Positions 50,843-59,067 of a DNA stretch of 64,000 nt are shown piece by piece (positions within the stretch are counted from its first letter, which is position 1; each line of letters starts with the position of its first letter). This DNA comes from Streptomyces aurantiogriseus (GTDB taxonomy: Bacteria; Actinomycetota; Actinomycetes; Streptomycetales; Streptomycetaceae): assembly GCF_014649375.1 (NCBI RefSeq), contig NZ_BMSX01000002.1, positions 1-64,000 of the forward strand. The letters are read 5' to 3'. The notes under the pieces are model-generated. The model searched no databases. It had not been told where the DNA came from and saw nothing but the letters and a program-made list of their open reading frames with translations. The translations under genes and the position numbers were made by a program.

Positions 50843-51706
50843 CCGGTGGTGTTCTTCACGAGACGCAGTGTTGGCCGGTGCGCGCCGACGGTAGCCGCGG
50901 CGCAGTCGGCGACGTCACGCTCCGCCCGACGTGCTGCGCGGCGGTGGGTCACTGCGAGCGCCGGACTGAGCCTCGGAGCCCTTGAAACCATCCATGGACC
51001 GCTCGAGGCAGACTGGTCGAGGGCGGATTACCTCATCTTCGAGCACGCGGAAATCTATGCCAGCCGGAGTAGACATTCGGTGGCGGTGTGGTTATGTTTT
51101 CTCTCGTAGCCGAGATCGAGCAAGGCCCGGCAGAGATGAACTGCCGGGCAGCAGTACGCAGTTGCAGTTCGCAGGGCGGTGCGGTGGTGGAGTTCCGAAG
51201 CCGGAGCGGTTGCAGGACGGTGACGGGACTGACGACCGGGCCGGGTGGCCCGCAGTGATCAGGGGCCGCCATGAGCAGTACCGCAGTGGCAGTACCAGTA
51301 AGTGAAGGTTCGCAGTACCCAGCAGTGAAGTCAGTGAGCGGTACCTCGGTGAAGGCGTCGGCTGCGGGCGCGCGCACCGGGAGGTTCGGCAGTGGGGTTC
51401 TGAGCCAGAGCAGAGGCAGGACGGGCGACGGGGCTGGCTGCCGAAGAGTGGCGCTGTTCGAGGCCACCAGTAGTTCGCCGTTTCCGTCAGTGAGTAGTTG
51501 ATCAAGAGGGAAGAACGGAGGAGCCGAGCGCCATCAGGATCGCCCGGGCGGAAGTCTTGGACCCGGGTACCGCGGGACATCGATAGTGAGGTGGTCTCCG
51601 GTCAAGCAACCGCGATCCCCGCGCCCCCGACAGCATCTCGGTCGGGTCTGCGGAAACAGAGGGCCGGTGCAGTATCAGGGCCGGCAGATGGTGTAGTAGT
51701 TCCTTC
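50843..51706 (+). other. long non-coding leader upstream of MerR-type gene
   Basis: About 860 bases with no supported gene. From about 51130 to 51690 the plus strand is markedly purine-rich and filled with scattered GCAGT/CAGTA words (for example AGCAGTACCGCAGTGGCAGT), which no coding frame explains. Open frames on either strand lack family motifs. It leads into a strong hairpin and then the MerR-type gene, so it may be a structured leader or separate small RNA. Confidence 0.5.
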
Positions 51707-51739
51707 GGGGCCCTGGTGCCAGTACGGCGCCAGGGCCCC
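51707..51739 (+). terminator. hairpin (attenuator or terminator) 25 bases before MerR-type gene
   Basis: GGGGCCCTGGTGCC (51707-51720) pairs with GGCGCCAGGGCCCC (51726-51739) with one G-T wobble and a 5-base AGTAC loop. It lies so close to the next ATG that it may control that gene by attenuation or end an upstream small RNA. Confidence 0.7.
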
Positions 51740-51764
51740 TCCACGCGTTCCACAGAGAGGTGCA

Positions 51765-52103
51765 ATGACAGCAGACGACACCTTCGGCCGTCTCGATGAC
51801 GACGACTACCCCGCCTACACCATGGGCCGGGCCGCCGAACTGCTCGGCACCACCCAGGGCTTCCTCCGCGCCATCGGCGAACACCGCCTCATCACCCCAC
51901 TCCGCTCCGCAGGCGGCCACCGCCGCTACTCCCGCTACCAGCTGCGCATCGCCGCCCGCGCTCGGGAACTCGTCGACCACGGGACCCCCATCGAGGCCGC
52001 CTGCCGGATTGTCATCCTCGAAGACCAGCTCGAGGAAGCCCAGCGCCTCAACGCCGAATATCGCCGTGCCGCCGAATCAGCGAACCCAACGGCAGCAGCA
52101 TGA
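51765..52103 (+). CDS. MerR-type helix-turn-helix regulator
   Basis: A 112-residue regulator consisting almost only of a MerR-type winged helix: YTMGRAAELLGTTQGFLRAIGEHRLITPLRSAGGHRRYSRYQLRIAARARELVDHG (parts: MGRAAELLGTTQGFLRAIGE), followed by an alpha-helical tail (AACRIVILEDQLEEAQRLNAEYRRA) that likely dimerises it. No effector domain. ATG 51765 is preceded by AGAGAGG. Such proteins sit near csp genes in Streptomyces; the following csp gene is 244 bases downstream. It may respond via its unusual leader. Confidence 0.85.
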   Translation: MTADDTFGRLDDDDYPAYTMGRAAELLGTTQGFLRAIGEHRLITPLRSAGGHRRYSRYQLRIAARARELVDHGTPIEAACRIVILEDQLEEAQRLNAEYRRAAESANPTAAA

Positions 52104-52110
52104 GATGAGC

Positions 52111-52134
52111 GTGCCCGTCAGCATCGACGGGCAC
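52111..52134 (+). terminator. hairpin after the MerR-type gene
   Basis: GTGCCCGTC (52111-52119) and GACGGGCAC (52126-52134) form a perfect 9-base stem with a 6-base loop, starting 8 bases past the stop codon. Confidence 0.6.
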
Positions 52135-52236
52135 CGCACGCACGGGCTCGGTGTGCGGTGTGATCATTTCCTATGGTGACGCGGTGTGTGGGCGTGTAGC
52201 GTTTGCGTCAGCTGTCGTGGTTCGGAATTCCCTCTT

Positions 52237-52262
52237 GCCCACGCCCCTGGTGTGGGCGTTTT
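52237..52262 (+). terminator. hairpin with T tract in the leader of the second csp gene
   Basis: GCCCACGCC (52237-52245) pairs with GGTGTGGGC (52249-52257, one wobble) and is followed by GTTTT. A canonical intrinsic terminator about 85 bases before the csp start, suitable for attenuation or for ending the MerR transcript. Confidence 0.65.
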
Positions 52263-52347
52263 GCTGTGCTGTGCCGCAGGGACCAGGGCGATCACCTCCG
52301 TCTGCCACATGGAGTGGGAGGCGTTCATCGACTGGAAGGCATGAGAC

Positions 52348-52551
52348 ATGGCAACGGGAACTGTGAAGTGGTTCAACGCGGAGAAGGGCTTCGGCTTCAT
52401 CGCCCAGGACGGCGGCGGCCCGGATGTCTTCGCGCACTACTCCGCGATCAACTCCACAGGCTTTCGTGAGCTCCAGGAGGGCCAGGCCGTGACGTTCGAC
52501 GTCACCCAGGGCCAGAAGGGTCCGCAGGCCGAGAACATCAACCTGGCCTGA
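52348..52551 (+). CDS. cold-shock protein, CspA type
   Basis: A second 67-residue cold-shock domain protein ([41 protein letters not shown]), with RNP1 and RNP2 intact. About three quarters identical to the copy at 47123 by eye. ATG 52348 follows GGAAGGCATGAGAC; GGAAGG is about 8 to 12 bases upstream. Its leader carries a terminator-like hairpin, so expression could be set by attenuation. The gene ends before an 18-base-pair terminator at 52664. Confidence 0.95.
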   Translation: MATGTVKWFNAEKGFGFIAQDGGGPDVFAHYSAINSTGFRELQEGQAVTFDVTQGQKGPQAENINLA

Positions 52552-53068
52552 CCTCCCAGATTTGCCCGAGAGATCGCGCACGCCGCGTCCGGTGGCCGCC
52601 GCCCGTGCGGGCCCTGCCGCCCACCTGGACGAGGGCGCCTGCTCTCGTGCCGGGCAGGCAAAGGATCAGGGGCCGCGCAGCAATGGCTGCGCGGCCCCTG
52701 ATCTGTGGAGGGCCCGGCTGTGTCTCGAGGTCGGGTAGATGGTCGGACTCGACGAGGGCCTGACCGATCACCTCCCCGGCCGCGAAGCACTGGGGCGGGG
52801 TCATCTCATCGACGGCCGAGAGGACCTGTCGGGCCAGGGCGGTTCCCTCTCCTGCCAGCGAACGCAGCACCAGAGCCTTGACGTTGACGGGCAGCAAGTA
52901 CGCGGTGCCCGAAGACCTCCACAGGTCCGACCAAAAGCGTTCTCCTGCTTTGGTGGGGGCAGGCAGCGCGGCCAGCAGTCCGAGGAGATGGCCGGTGGCC
53001 GCATAGCCATCGGAGTGGGCGGCTGCGACCACTGCGATGCCGGCGACGCCCTCCACGTCGAGCTCCAC
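52538..53068 (-). CDS. hypothetical helical protein, C-terminus doubtful
   Basis: A 176-residue frame. Residues 1-115 look like a real Ala/Leu-rich helical protein ([69 protein letters not shown]; first given in part). Beyond residue 120 the frame runs through the terminator hairpin at 52664-52703 and into the end of the csp gene, where it is Arg/Gly-rich. So the natural stop is probably lost or a frameshift is present near 52720. GTG 53068 is the start; GCGAGG is close upstream. A perfect 20-base dyad lies 12 bases before it. Family unknown. Confidence 0.45.
   Translation of the reverse strand: MELDVEGVAGIAVVAAAHSDGYAATGHLLGLLAALPAPTKAGERFWSDLWRSSGTAYLLPVNVKALVLRSLAGEGTALARQVLSAVDEMTPPQCFAAGEVIGQALVESDHLPDLETQPGPPQIRGRAAIAARPLILCLPGTRAGALVQVGGRARTGGGHRTRRARSLGQIWEVRPG
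52664..52703. terminator. 18-bp perfect hairpin terminator
   Basis: GATCAGGGGCCGCGCAGC (52664-52681) and its exact complement (52686-52703) surround an AATG loop. It serves the csp transcript from one side and, from the other, probably the hypothetical gene on the minus strand. Confidence 0.85.
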
Positions 53069-53080
53069 CGCCCTCGCAGA

Positions 53081-53100
53081 CCAGTTGGAACACCAACTGG
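53081..53100. promoter_or_regulatory. perfect 20-bp dyad before hypothetical gene
   Basis: CCAGTTGG (53081-53088) and CCAACTGG (53093-53100) flank AACA. Located just upstream of the GTG at 53068 it may be an operator or an RNA hairpin over the start region. The remainder of the gap up to 53406 holds no recognised gene. Confidence 0.5.
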
Positions 53101-53406
53101 ACCTGGCTCCGCTACGTGGGGGTGGACCTCAGGAAACATCGGCGATCCTTGCGCGTAGGCGAGCGGAGATGCCCCTTCGGAAGCCCTGATCGTTCCCATG
53201 ACCAGCCGTTCTCCTCGGCTTCGGCAGGCCCAATTGGCCGTAGCGGCAACGGACTGGAGTTCACACGGTGGCGAACCGTCCCGGGCCCGGCGACGTGGCT
53301 CTGGGGTTCTGGACCGACCTCCCGTCATGTGTCCGGGTGAGGTTTTTTCTAGCATGACCGCATGGTTGCCAGTGACGCCCAAGAGCCCAGGGGAGGACGA
53401 GAAGCT

Positions 53407-54192
53407 GTGTCCCGCGACGCCGCTGAAGTCGAATGTGGTCACGTCGTGTCAGCGGGTGGAGAGCGCCGTACAGCGGGGCTACCCGACCAATCACCGGGCG
53501 ACCATGCGGGGGAGGGAGCTCACTCGGTTGCTGCTCTGGTGGAGCGGGTGGCCGACCTGGCCGAACCGATCAAGCCGAGGTTGCGTGGCTGGCTCCATGC
53601 CGGAATGGTCCCTGCCGCACTGATCGCAGGCTTCGTGCTCATCTGCCTGGCCCGTACTCCGCAGGCGGTCCTGGCCTGCACCGTGTACTCGGTCACCGCC
53701 TGGCTGCTGTTCGCGACGAGCGCCATCTACCACCGCGGCACCTGGGGGCCGCTCGGCGAGGCTCTTCTACGACGTCTCGACCACGCCAACATCTTCCTGA
53801 TCATCGCCGGCACCTGCACCCCCCTGGCCGTGCTCCTCCTCCCGCCGGACCAGCGGTCCGTGCTGCTGTGGATCGTCTGGACGGGAGCGTTCGCCGGCAT
53901 CGCGTTCCGGGTCCTGTGGGTCGGAGCTCCGCGCTGGCTGTACACCCCGTGCTACCTGGCGCTGGGGTGGGCACCGGTGAGCTACCTGCCCGACTTCCTG
54001 CACACCGGCGGAGCGGCCGTAGTCGTCCTGATCGTTGTCGGCGGTCTCCTCTACAGCGCGGGCGCGGTGGTCTACGCCCTCCAGCGCCCCGACCCCGCAC
54101 CCCGCTGGTTCGGCTTCCACGAGGTCTTCCACGCGCTGACCGTGGCGGCCTTCACAGCGCACTACACCGCCATCTCCCTCGCCACCTACTGA
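53407..54192 (+). CDS. hemolysin III / PAQR-family membrane protein
   Basis: A 261-residue protein with seven transmembrane helices from about residue 62 on. The family's conserved pieces are visible: WLLFATSAIYHRG (Ser and His), RRLDHANIFLIIAGTCTPLAV (Asp-His) and WFGFHEVFHALTVAAFTAHY with two histidines, which together bind zinc in related PAQR proteins. Bacterial members are called hemolysin III but the activity in the cell is uncertain. GTG 53407 follows GGGGAGG at 10 bases; ATG 53362 in frame is also possible, and the first 50 residues are poorly conserved. Confidence 0.85.
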   Translation: MSRDAAEVECGHVVSAGGERRTAGLPDQSPGDHAGEGAHSVAALVERVADLAEPIKPRLRGWLHAGMVPAALIAGFVLICLARTPQAVLACTVYSVTAWLLFATSAIYHRGTWGPLGEALLRRLDHANIFLIIAGTCTPLAVLLLPPDQRSVLLWIVWTGAFAGIAFRVLWVGAPRWLYTPCYLALGWAPVSYLPDFLHTGGAAVVVLIVVGGLLYSAGAVVYALQRPDPAPRWFGFHEVFHALTVAAFTAHYTAISLATY

Positions 54193-54462
54193 CCCCGCGA
54201 CAGTGTTCCGCTCCGCCGCTCATCGCCCACGTCGCCGCGTGCTGGACCGCGGCGGACCGGGCGGTCGCCGAGGCATCGCCCCGCGCGTGAAAGTCGAGGC
54301 GGAAGACATCAGGGGGATGGCGAGGCCACGACGTGGTCGATCATGAGCGGCACGGACGGCGAACTGCTCGCGGAGGACGAGAGGGGCTTCGCGCACTACG
54401 AGCTGGCCTACCGAACGGGTGCGGGCGGCGAACGTTGCCCCGCCAACTTCCCTCACCATGAG

Positions 54463-54639
54463 GTGACACGGATAGCTCTTCTCCTCCTGCTGGTCAGTGT
54501 GGCCATCGTGCTCGGCATCATCGGAGTGGTGGCGAAGGGCCTGTTCTACCTGTTGGTCATCGGTGTGGTGGTTCTGGTCGCCGACTTCGTCCTCCTCGGC
54601 CTGCACCTGGGCCGCCGTCGCGGGCGCCTGCCCTGGTGA
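54463..54639 (+). CDS. small hydrophobic membrane protein
   Basis: About 58 residues with two transmembrane helices (RIALLLLLVSVAIVLGIIGVV and GLFYLLVIGVVVLVADFVLL) and a basic tail (LGRRRGRLPW). It is clearly paralogous to the product of the minus-strand gene at 57264-57434 (same VLGIIGVxAxGxxYLL core). The frame extends upstream to ATG 54343, but the extra 40 residues have no counterpart in the paralogue, so GTG 54463 is preferred although its ribosome site is weak. Function unknown; such proteins are common by Streptomyces stress genes. Confidence 0.6.
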   Translation: MTRIALLLLLVSVAIVLGIIGVVAKGLFYLLVIGVVVLVADFVLLGLHLGRRRGRLPW

Positions 54640-54713
54640 CGCGGGTCACCCGGCGCAGAGCACCCCGTTTCGGGCCGCGAGCGGAACCGGGGGCCGTGCT
54701 GCCGGGCTGTGGC

Positions 54714-56399
54714 TCAGGCGTCGATGATGACGGGGATGATGAGGGGCTTTCGGCGGTGGGTGCGGAACGCCCAGTTCGCCACGGCGCGGGCGACGAGTTG
54801 TTCGAGTTGGCGCGCGTCCCCGACGCCTTCCTCGGCCGCGGTGGCCAGGGTCTTCTCGATGACGGGGACGACCGGCTCGAAGGTGGTGTCGTCGTGGACG
54901 AAGCCGCGGGCCAGGAAGTCGGGGGCCTCGGCGAGGGCGCCGGTGTCCGCGTCGACGATCGCCACCACCGTGACCACGCCTTCAGCGGCGAGGGTGAGGC
55001 GGTCCTTGAGGGACGCTTCGGTGGCGCCGCCGACCTCCATGCCGTCCACGTAGACGTTGCCGGCGGGGACCTTGCCGGTGATGGACACGCGCCCGTCGAC
55101 GAGGTCGACGACGACGCCGTCCTCGGCGATGACGACCCGCTCGGGGTCGACGCCGGTACGGATGGCGAGGTCGCCGTTGGCCCGCAGGTGGCGCCATTCG
55201 CCGTGCACGGGCATGACGTTGCGGGGCTTGACGATGTTGTAACAGTAGACGAGTTCGCCGGCGCTGGCGTGCCCGGAAACGTGCACCTTGGCGTTGCCCT
55301 TGTGGACCACGTGGGCGCCCCACCGGGTGAGTCCGTTGATCACCCGGTAGATGGCGTTCTCGTTGCCGGGGATGAGGGAGCTGGCGAGCAGGACGGTGTC
55401 GCCCTTGCCGATGCGGATCACGTGGTCACGGTTGGCCATCCGTGACAGCGCGGCCATCGGTTCGCCCTGGGAGCCGGTGCACACCAGAGTGATCTTGTGG
55501 TCCGGGAGCTTCTCCAGCTCCTTGGTGCTCACGACCAGACCGGAGGGGACCTTCAGATAGCCCAGGTCGCGCGCGATGCCCATGTTGCGGACCATCGACC
55601 GGCCGACGAAGGCGACCTTGCGGCCGTGCTGGTGGGCGGCGTCCAGGACCTGCTGGATGCGGTGCACATGGCTGGCGAAGCTGGAGACGATGACCCGGCG
55701 CGGCGCGGTGCGCATCACCTGCTCGATCGCCGGGTTCAGCTCACGCTCGGAGGTGGTGAAGCCGGGTACTTCGGCGTTCGTGGAGTCGGTGAGGAACAGG
55801 TCCACGCCCTCCTCGCCGAGGCGGGCGAAGGCGCGCAGATCGGTGATGCGATCGTCGAGGGGGAACTGGTCCATCTTGAAGTCGCCGGTGTGCAGCACCA
55901 TCCCGGCCCGGGTGCGGATCGCGACCGCGAGGCTGTCCGGGATGGAGTGGTTGACCGCCACGAACTCGCAGTCGAAGGGCCCGAAGCCACGCCGGTCGTT
56001 CTCCCGCACCCGCACCGTGCGCGGCCGGATGCCGTGTTCCTTGAGCTTGGCCTCCAGGAACGCCAGCGTCAGCTTGGAGCCGACGACGGGAATGTCGGAC
56101 CGCTCGCGCAGCAGGTACGGCACGCCGCCGATGTGGTCCTCGTGGCCGTGGGTGAGGACCACGGCCACGATGTCGTCCAGCCGGTCCCGGATCGAGGTGA
56201 AGTCCGGCAGGATGACGTCCACGCCGGGCTGGGTCTCCTCGGGGAACAGCACGCCGCAGTCGACGATGAGCAGCTTGCCGGCGTGCTCGAAGACGGTCAT
56301 GTTGCGGCCGATCTCACCCAGGCCGCCCAGGGCGACGACACGCAGCCCTCCTGCGGGAAGGGGCGGGGCGGCTTTCAGCTCGGGGTGCGGATGACTCAT
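54714..56399 (-). CDS. rnj: ribonuclease J
   Basis: A 561-residue metallo-beta-lactamase/beta-CASP ribonuclease. LVVALGGLGEIGRNMTVFE begins the fold; HGHEDHIGG (residues 84-92) binds two zinc ions; later LHTGDFKMDQFPLD, LFLTDSTNAEVPGFT, SSFASHVHRIQQVLDAA, GRSMVRNM, VSGHASAGEL and MPVHGEWRHL fit the beta-CASP part. The C-terminal domain (GVVTVVAIVDADTG, NWAFRTHRRKPLIIPVIID) is typical. It degrades and matures RNA. The well-known Streptomyces rnj lies by dapA; here the neighbours are hemolysin III and stress genes, so this may be a second copy. ATG 56399 is the family start. Confidence 0.9.
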   Translation of the reverse strand: MSHPHPELKAAPPLPAGGLRVVALGGLGEIGRNMTVFEHAGKLLIVDCGVLFPEETQPGVDVILPDFTSIRDRLDDIVAVVLTHGHEDHIGGVPYLLRERSDIPVVGSKLTLAFLEAKLKEHGIRPRTVRVRENDRRGFGPFDCEFVAVNHSIPDSLAVAIRTRAGMVLHTGDFKMDQFPLDDRITDLRAFARLGEEGVDLFLTDSTNAEVPGFTTSERELNPAIEQVMRTAPRRVIVSSFASHVHRIQQVLDAAHQHGRKVAFVGRSMVRNMGIARDLGYLKVPSGLVVSTKELEKLPDHKITLVCTGSQGEPMAALSRMANRDHVIRIGKGDTVLLASSLIPGNENAIYRVINGLTRWGAHVVHKGNAKVHVSGHASAGELVYCYNIVKPRNVMPVHGEWRHLRANGDLAIRTGVDPERVVIAEDGVVVDLVDGRVSITGKVPAGNVYVDGMEVGGATEASLKDRLTLAAEGVVTVVAIVDADTGALAEAPDFLARGFVHDDTTFEPVVPVIEKTLATAAEEGVGDARQLEQLVARAVANWAFRTHRRKPLIIPVIIDA

Positions 56400-56897
56400 A
56401 CCCTGACGGTACCCGGAGAGCGGGACGGCATGATCCATTGCCTGTGTGATCTCTTCTTCCCGACGGAGCGGGGCGTCCGCAGTGGGTGCCCCGGGACGAT
56501 CGGATCACGCCGGCGGACGGCCCGGGCATGCACTCACGGTGGCTGAAGTATCGAGGTTGCATGTGATGTCGACCTTCGCGGCCCGTTGTGGTCGGCCGGA
56601 GCCGGATCCAGGGTGTTCCATGAGCTGGGATCGTGCACGTTCTGCGGTCTTGGGCCGGGGGCCCTGAGTCTGGGGAGAATTGGCGGGTGCTGTCCTGCGG
56701 CGGGGTCTGACTCTTGAGATCTCTGACCGGGGTGTCTTGCTCACGCTGTGTCGACTGTTGGCCGGGGATGGTGTGTTGCTGGTGCCGGGTCGGCCGGGTG
56801 TGTCTCGTAGGGGCTTGCCGATCAGGCGTCGTCACGGTTCTGACCGTCCGCGCGGTCCGGTGCCGGCTACGCGATGCGCCATCGGGCCGGAAGGTGA
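56400..56897. other. gap upstream of IS110 remnant, nothing recognised
   Basis: About 500 bases between RNase J and the IS110-type fragment. Sequence is T/G-rich on the plus strand with low codon bias; frames on both strands give His/Arg/Pro-rich translations without motifs. The RNase J promoter must be here. It may include the left end of the former insertion element. Confidence 0.5.
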
Positions 56898-57010
56898 ATG
56901 AGCATGACCGGTATGTCCCCTGCCCCGCGTACCCGCCGACGCCGGCCGTCGGGGGAGGTGGTCCTTGGAGTGGACACGCACCGCGACGCTGATGTGGCTT
57001 CTGTGTTCTC
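56898..57010 (+). pseudogene. IS110-type transposase N-terminal remnant
   Basis: Starting at ATG 56898/56904 behind GAAGGTGA, the frame reads GEVVLGVDTHRDADVASVFS, matching the first catalytic motif (LGVDTHKDxHVAAV) of DEDD transposases in the IS110 family. After about 40 residues the similarity ends, and no later DEDD or C-terminal transposase motif is found before the small hydrophobic gene at 57264. The remaining 57011-57263 is unassigned. Confidence 0.55.
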
Positions 57011-57263
57011 CTTGGTGCGGCGGGTGATGCGGGTGGCTGTCAATGCGGGTCACGAGCGGACGACACCGCGGCGCGCTGACGGTCGGCCAGGTTCGTGCGC
57101 ACGCCCGGGGAGACCCGCGTCGGGGTCGTCGAGTGCCGTGGTCATCACGGCGACGCCCACGAACTTCGATGGCACACACCCAAGGTTCGCCTCTCTGGCG
57201 GATCTTGCCCAGGCCGTGGTCGGCTTTTCTGTGGTGCCGACGACGCGGGGTGCGCTGCCGGTG

Positions 57264-57434
57264 TTATCGGAGGGGGCGGCGACCGGTGCGCTGGGACCAG
57301 CGCACGGCGATGAGGCCCAGCGCGGCCACAAGGATCACGATGCCGATGATCAACAAGTAGCCCACCCCCTCCGCCGCCACTCCGATGATTCCCAGCACGA
57401 CGGCGACCAGAACGAGAAACAGCAAGAGGGCCAT
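57264..57434 (-). CDS. small hydrophobic membrane protein
   Basis: A 56-residue protein (MALLLFLVLVAVVLGIIGV...) with two transmembrane helices and an Arg-rich tail (QRTGRRPLR). ATG 57434 has GGAGGGGG 7 bases upstream, an excellent ribosome site. It is a paralogue of the protein at 54463. The PRC-barrel gene lies 36 bases upstream on the same strand, so the two are probably co-transcribed. Confidence 0.8.
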   Translation of the reverse strand: MALLLFLVLVAVVLGIIGVAAEGVGYLLIIGIVILVAALGLIAVRWSQRTGRRPLR

Positions 57435-57470
57435 GGCGCGTCCCCCTCCCTTGGGTGGCTGAACGGGCGA

Positions 57471-57827
57471 TCAGCGGCGCGCGAGTTGCCGCTCGCCGGC
57501 TGCGCCCGTTTGGTAGGGCATGTCGTAGTGCTGGAAGATCGCTTCCTCTGACTCGGCGGGCAGGATGTCGTCCATGCCGACCGAGGGCGCCTTCTTCACC
57601 AGCGTCTTGGCGTAGGAGACCTTGACGTAGTCCGGTCCGAGGGTGGCCTCGTCGAGGGGGACGAAGGCCAGGTGGTGGCGGGTTGGGAGTCCGGTGCGGA
57701 CCGTGGCCATGGCTGGTTCGTCGGTGGTGGTGTCGACGTAGACCGCTTCGAGCACGCCGATCTTGTGGCCCTTGGGGTCGACGACGCTGCGGTTGCGCCA
57801 CTCGCGGATGTCGGCTGAATGGATCAT
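57471..57827 (-). CDS. PRC-barrel domain protein
   Basis: A 118-residue protein with an N-terminal PRC barrel: IREWRNRSVVDPKGHKIGVLEAVYVDTTTDEPAMATVRTG (first part: WRNRSVVDPKGHKIGVLEAV), then LAFVPLDEATLGPDYVKVSYAKTLVKKAPSV. The C-terminal tail (EEAIFQHYDMPYQTG) is typical of actinobacterial members, which are general-stress proteins of unknown action. ATG 57827 has AGGAGG 7 bases upstream. Confidence 0.88.
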   Translation of the reverse strand: MIHSADIREWRNRSVVDPKGHKIGVLEAVYVDTTTDEPAMATVRTGLPTRHHLAFVPLDEATLGPDYVKVSYAKTLVKKAPSVGMDDILPAESEEAIFQHYDMPYQTGAAGERQLARR

Positions 57828-57987
57828 GGCCTGCCTCCTGAGCCGTTGATCCGGGCCGGTACGAGCCGCCCCCTGCGGGCAGTCGCAGCCCGCTGAGCCC
57901 GGTAGCCCATCGTTCTTCCAGGTTATCCGGGAATCTCTGCGCCGCGCCCTCGCGCGGCAAGGGTTCCGAACGTGGTAGTCGCCAGGC

Positions 57988-58821
57988 ATGCCGATGAAGC
58001 CTTCCGGCGCCGCGGACCGTTCATCTCGGTTCGGGCCGCTGCACCGCGTGATCAGCCGTTCTCCCATCGGGCGCGGATGGCGGCGGAGCAGGGAAATTGA
58101 GCTGTGGTCGCGCTCGCTGGGCTTCGCGGCGCTGGGGTTGCTCACGCTGGTGCCGCTGCTGATCATTGTCTCCTCTGCCGACCCCGAGCACGGGCGGGGG
58201 TTCGCGCAGTGGCTGGGAGAAGGGCTCGGCGTGTCGACAGCCTCCATGCGGCAGGTCGAGCAGTTGTTCACCCGGCCCGGCCAGGCCCTGCGGACCACGA
58301 CCGCGTTCGGTATCGCCGCCCTTGCCGTGTTCGGCCTGACCTTCGGGGCGGCGGTGCAGACCGGCTATGAGAAGGTCTGGGACCTGCCGCCGGCCCGCTG
58401 GTGGGCCAGGTGGCGGCATGTGGTGTGGCTCGGCGTCCTCACCGGATACTTCTACGTCTCCGCCACCACCACGCTGCGGCGTGAACCTCTGGCAGGTGGG
58501 GCCGTGGCCTCGCTGAGTGCCCTGCTGTTCCTGTGGTGGTCCCAGCGCGTGTTGCTCGGCGGGCGGATCCGCTGGCGTGCGCTGTTGCCCGGCGCCGTGG
58601 CGACCGTGGTCGGGCTGCTCGGCCTGAGGGTCTTCTCCCGGCTTGTCTTCTCGCCGTTGATCGCCTCCAACGCCGTCACCTACGGCCCCGTGGGAACCGT
58701 CCTGGTCATCCAGTCCTGGCTGGTCGGTGTGGGTGTCGTCGTCTTCGGCGGGGCGCTGGTCGGCCGACTGGTGTGCGAAGAACTCCCGCGCATGGCCCAC
58801 ACACTGAAACGACGCAGCTGA
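57988..58821 (+). CDS. YihY/BrkB-family membrane protein
   Basis: A 277-residue membrane protein with six hydrophobic segments. Typical motifs: SLGFAALGLLTLVPLLIIV, AVQTGYEKVWDLPPARWWARWRHVVW, ALLFLWWSQRVLLGGRIRWRALLPGA and SPLIASNAVTYGPVGTVLVIQSWLVG. Family members (YihY, formerly wrongly called RNase BN) are proposed inner-membrane transporters or virulence factors; no activity is proven. The N terminus (first 30 residues) is basic and cytoplasmic. It is divergent from the PRC-barrel gene. Confidence 0.87.
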   Translation: MPMKPSGAADRSSRFGPLHRVISRSPIGRGWRRSREIELWSRSLGFAALGLLTLVPLLIIVSSADPEHGRGFAQWLGEGLGVSTASMRQVEQLFTRPGQALRTTTAFGIAALAVFGLTFGAAVQTGYEKVWDLPPARWWARWRHVVWLGVLTGYFYVSATTTLRREPLAGGAVASLSALLFLWWSQRVLLGGRIRWRALLPGAVATVVGLLGLRVFSRLVFSPLIASNAVTYGPVGTVLVIQSWLVGVGVVVFGGALVGRLVCEELPRMAHTLKRRS

Positions 58822-59067
58822 GATGCGCCCCCGCATCTGGTCGGTTCGCCTGGGCCGATGGCCTCTCACCGTCGCTACTCGGTGGCGACGGTTCCGGGGA
58901 GGGATGCGGGGGCCGGTTCGTCCTTTGGCCGTACGGTCCGTTCGGCTTGGTCCGAGGAGTACAGTGAGAGTACCGAGGGCATTTCGTGCACCGGCCTCCA
59001 TGCTTGTGTCGTTTTCGGCGATCGATGACACCGGGCCGGGTGACCGGCCCGGGGCAGGGTTCGCGTC

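Noticed and set aside
50669..51109. A plus-strand protein of 146 codons
   Set aside because: It overlaps the broken anti-sigma kinase in antisense and has no motif or ribosome site.
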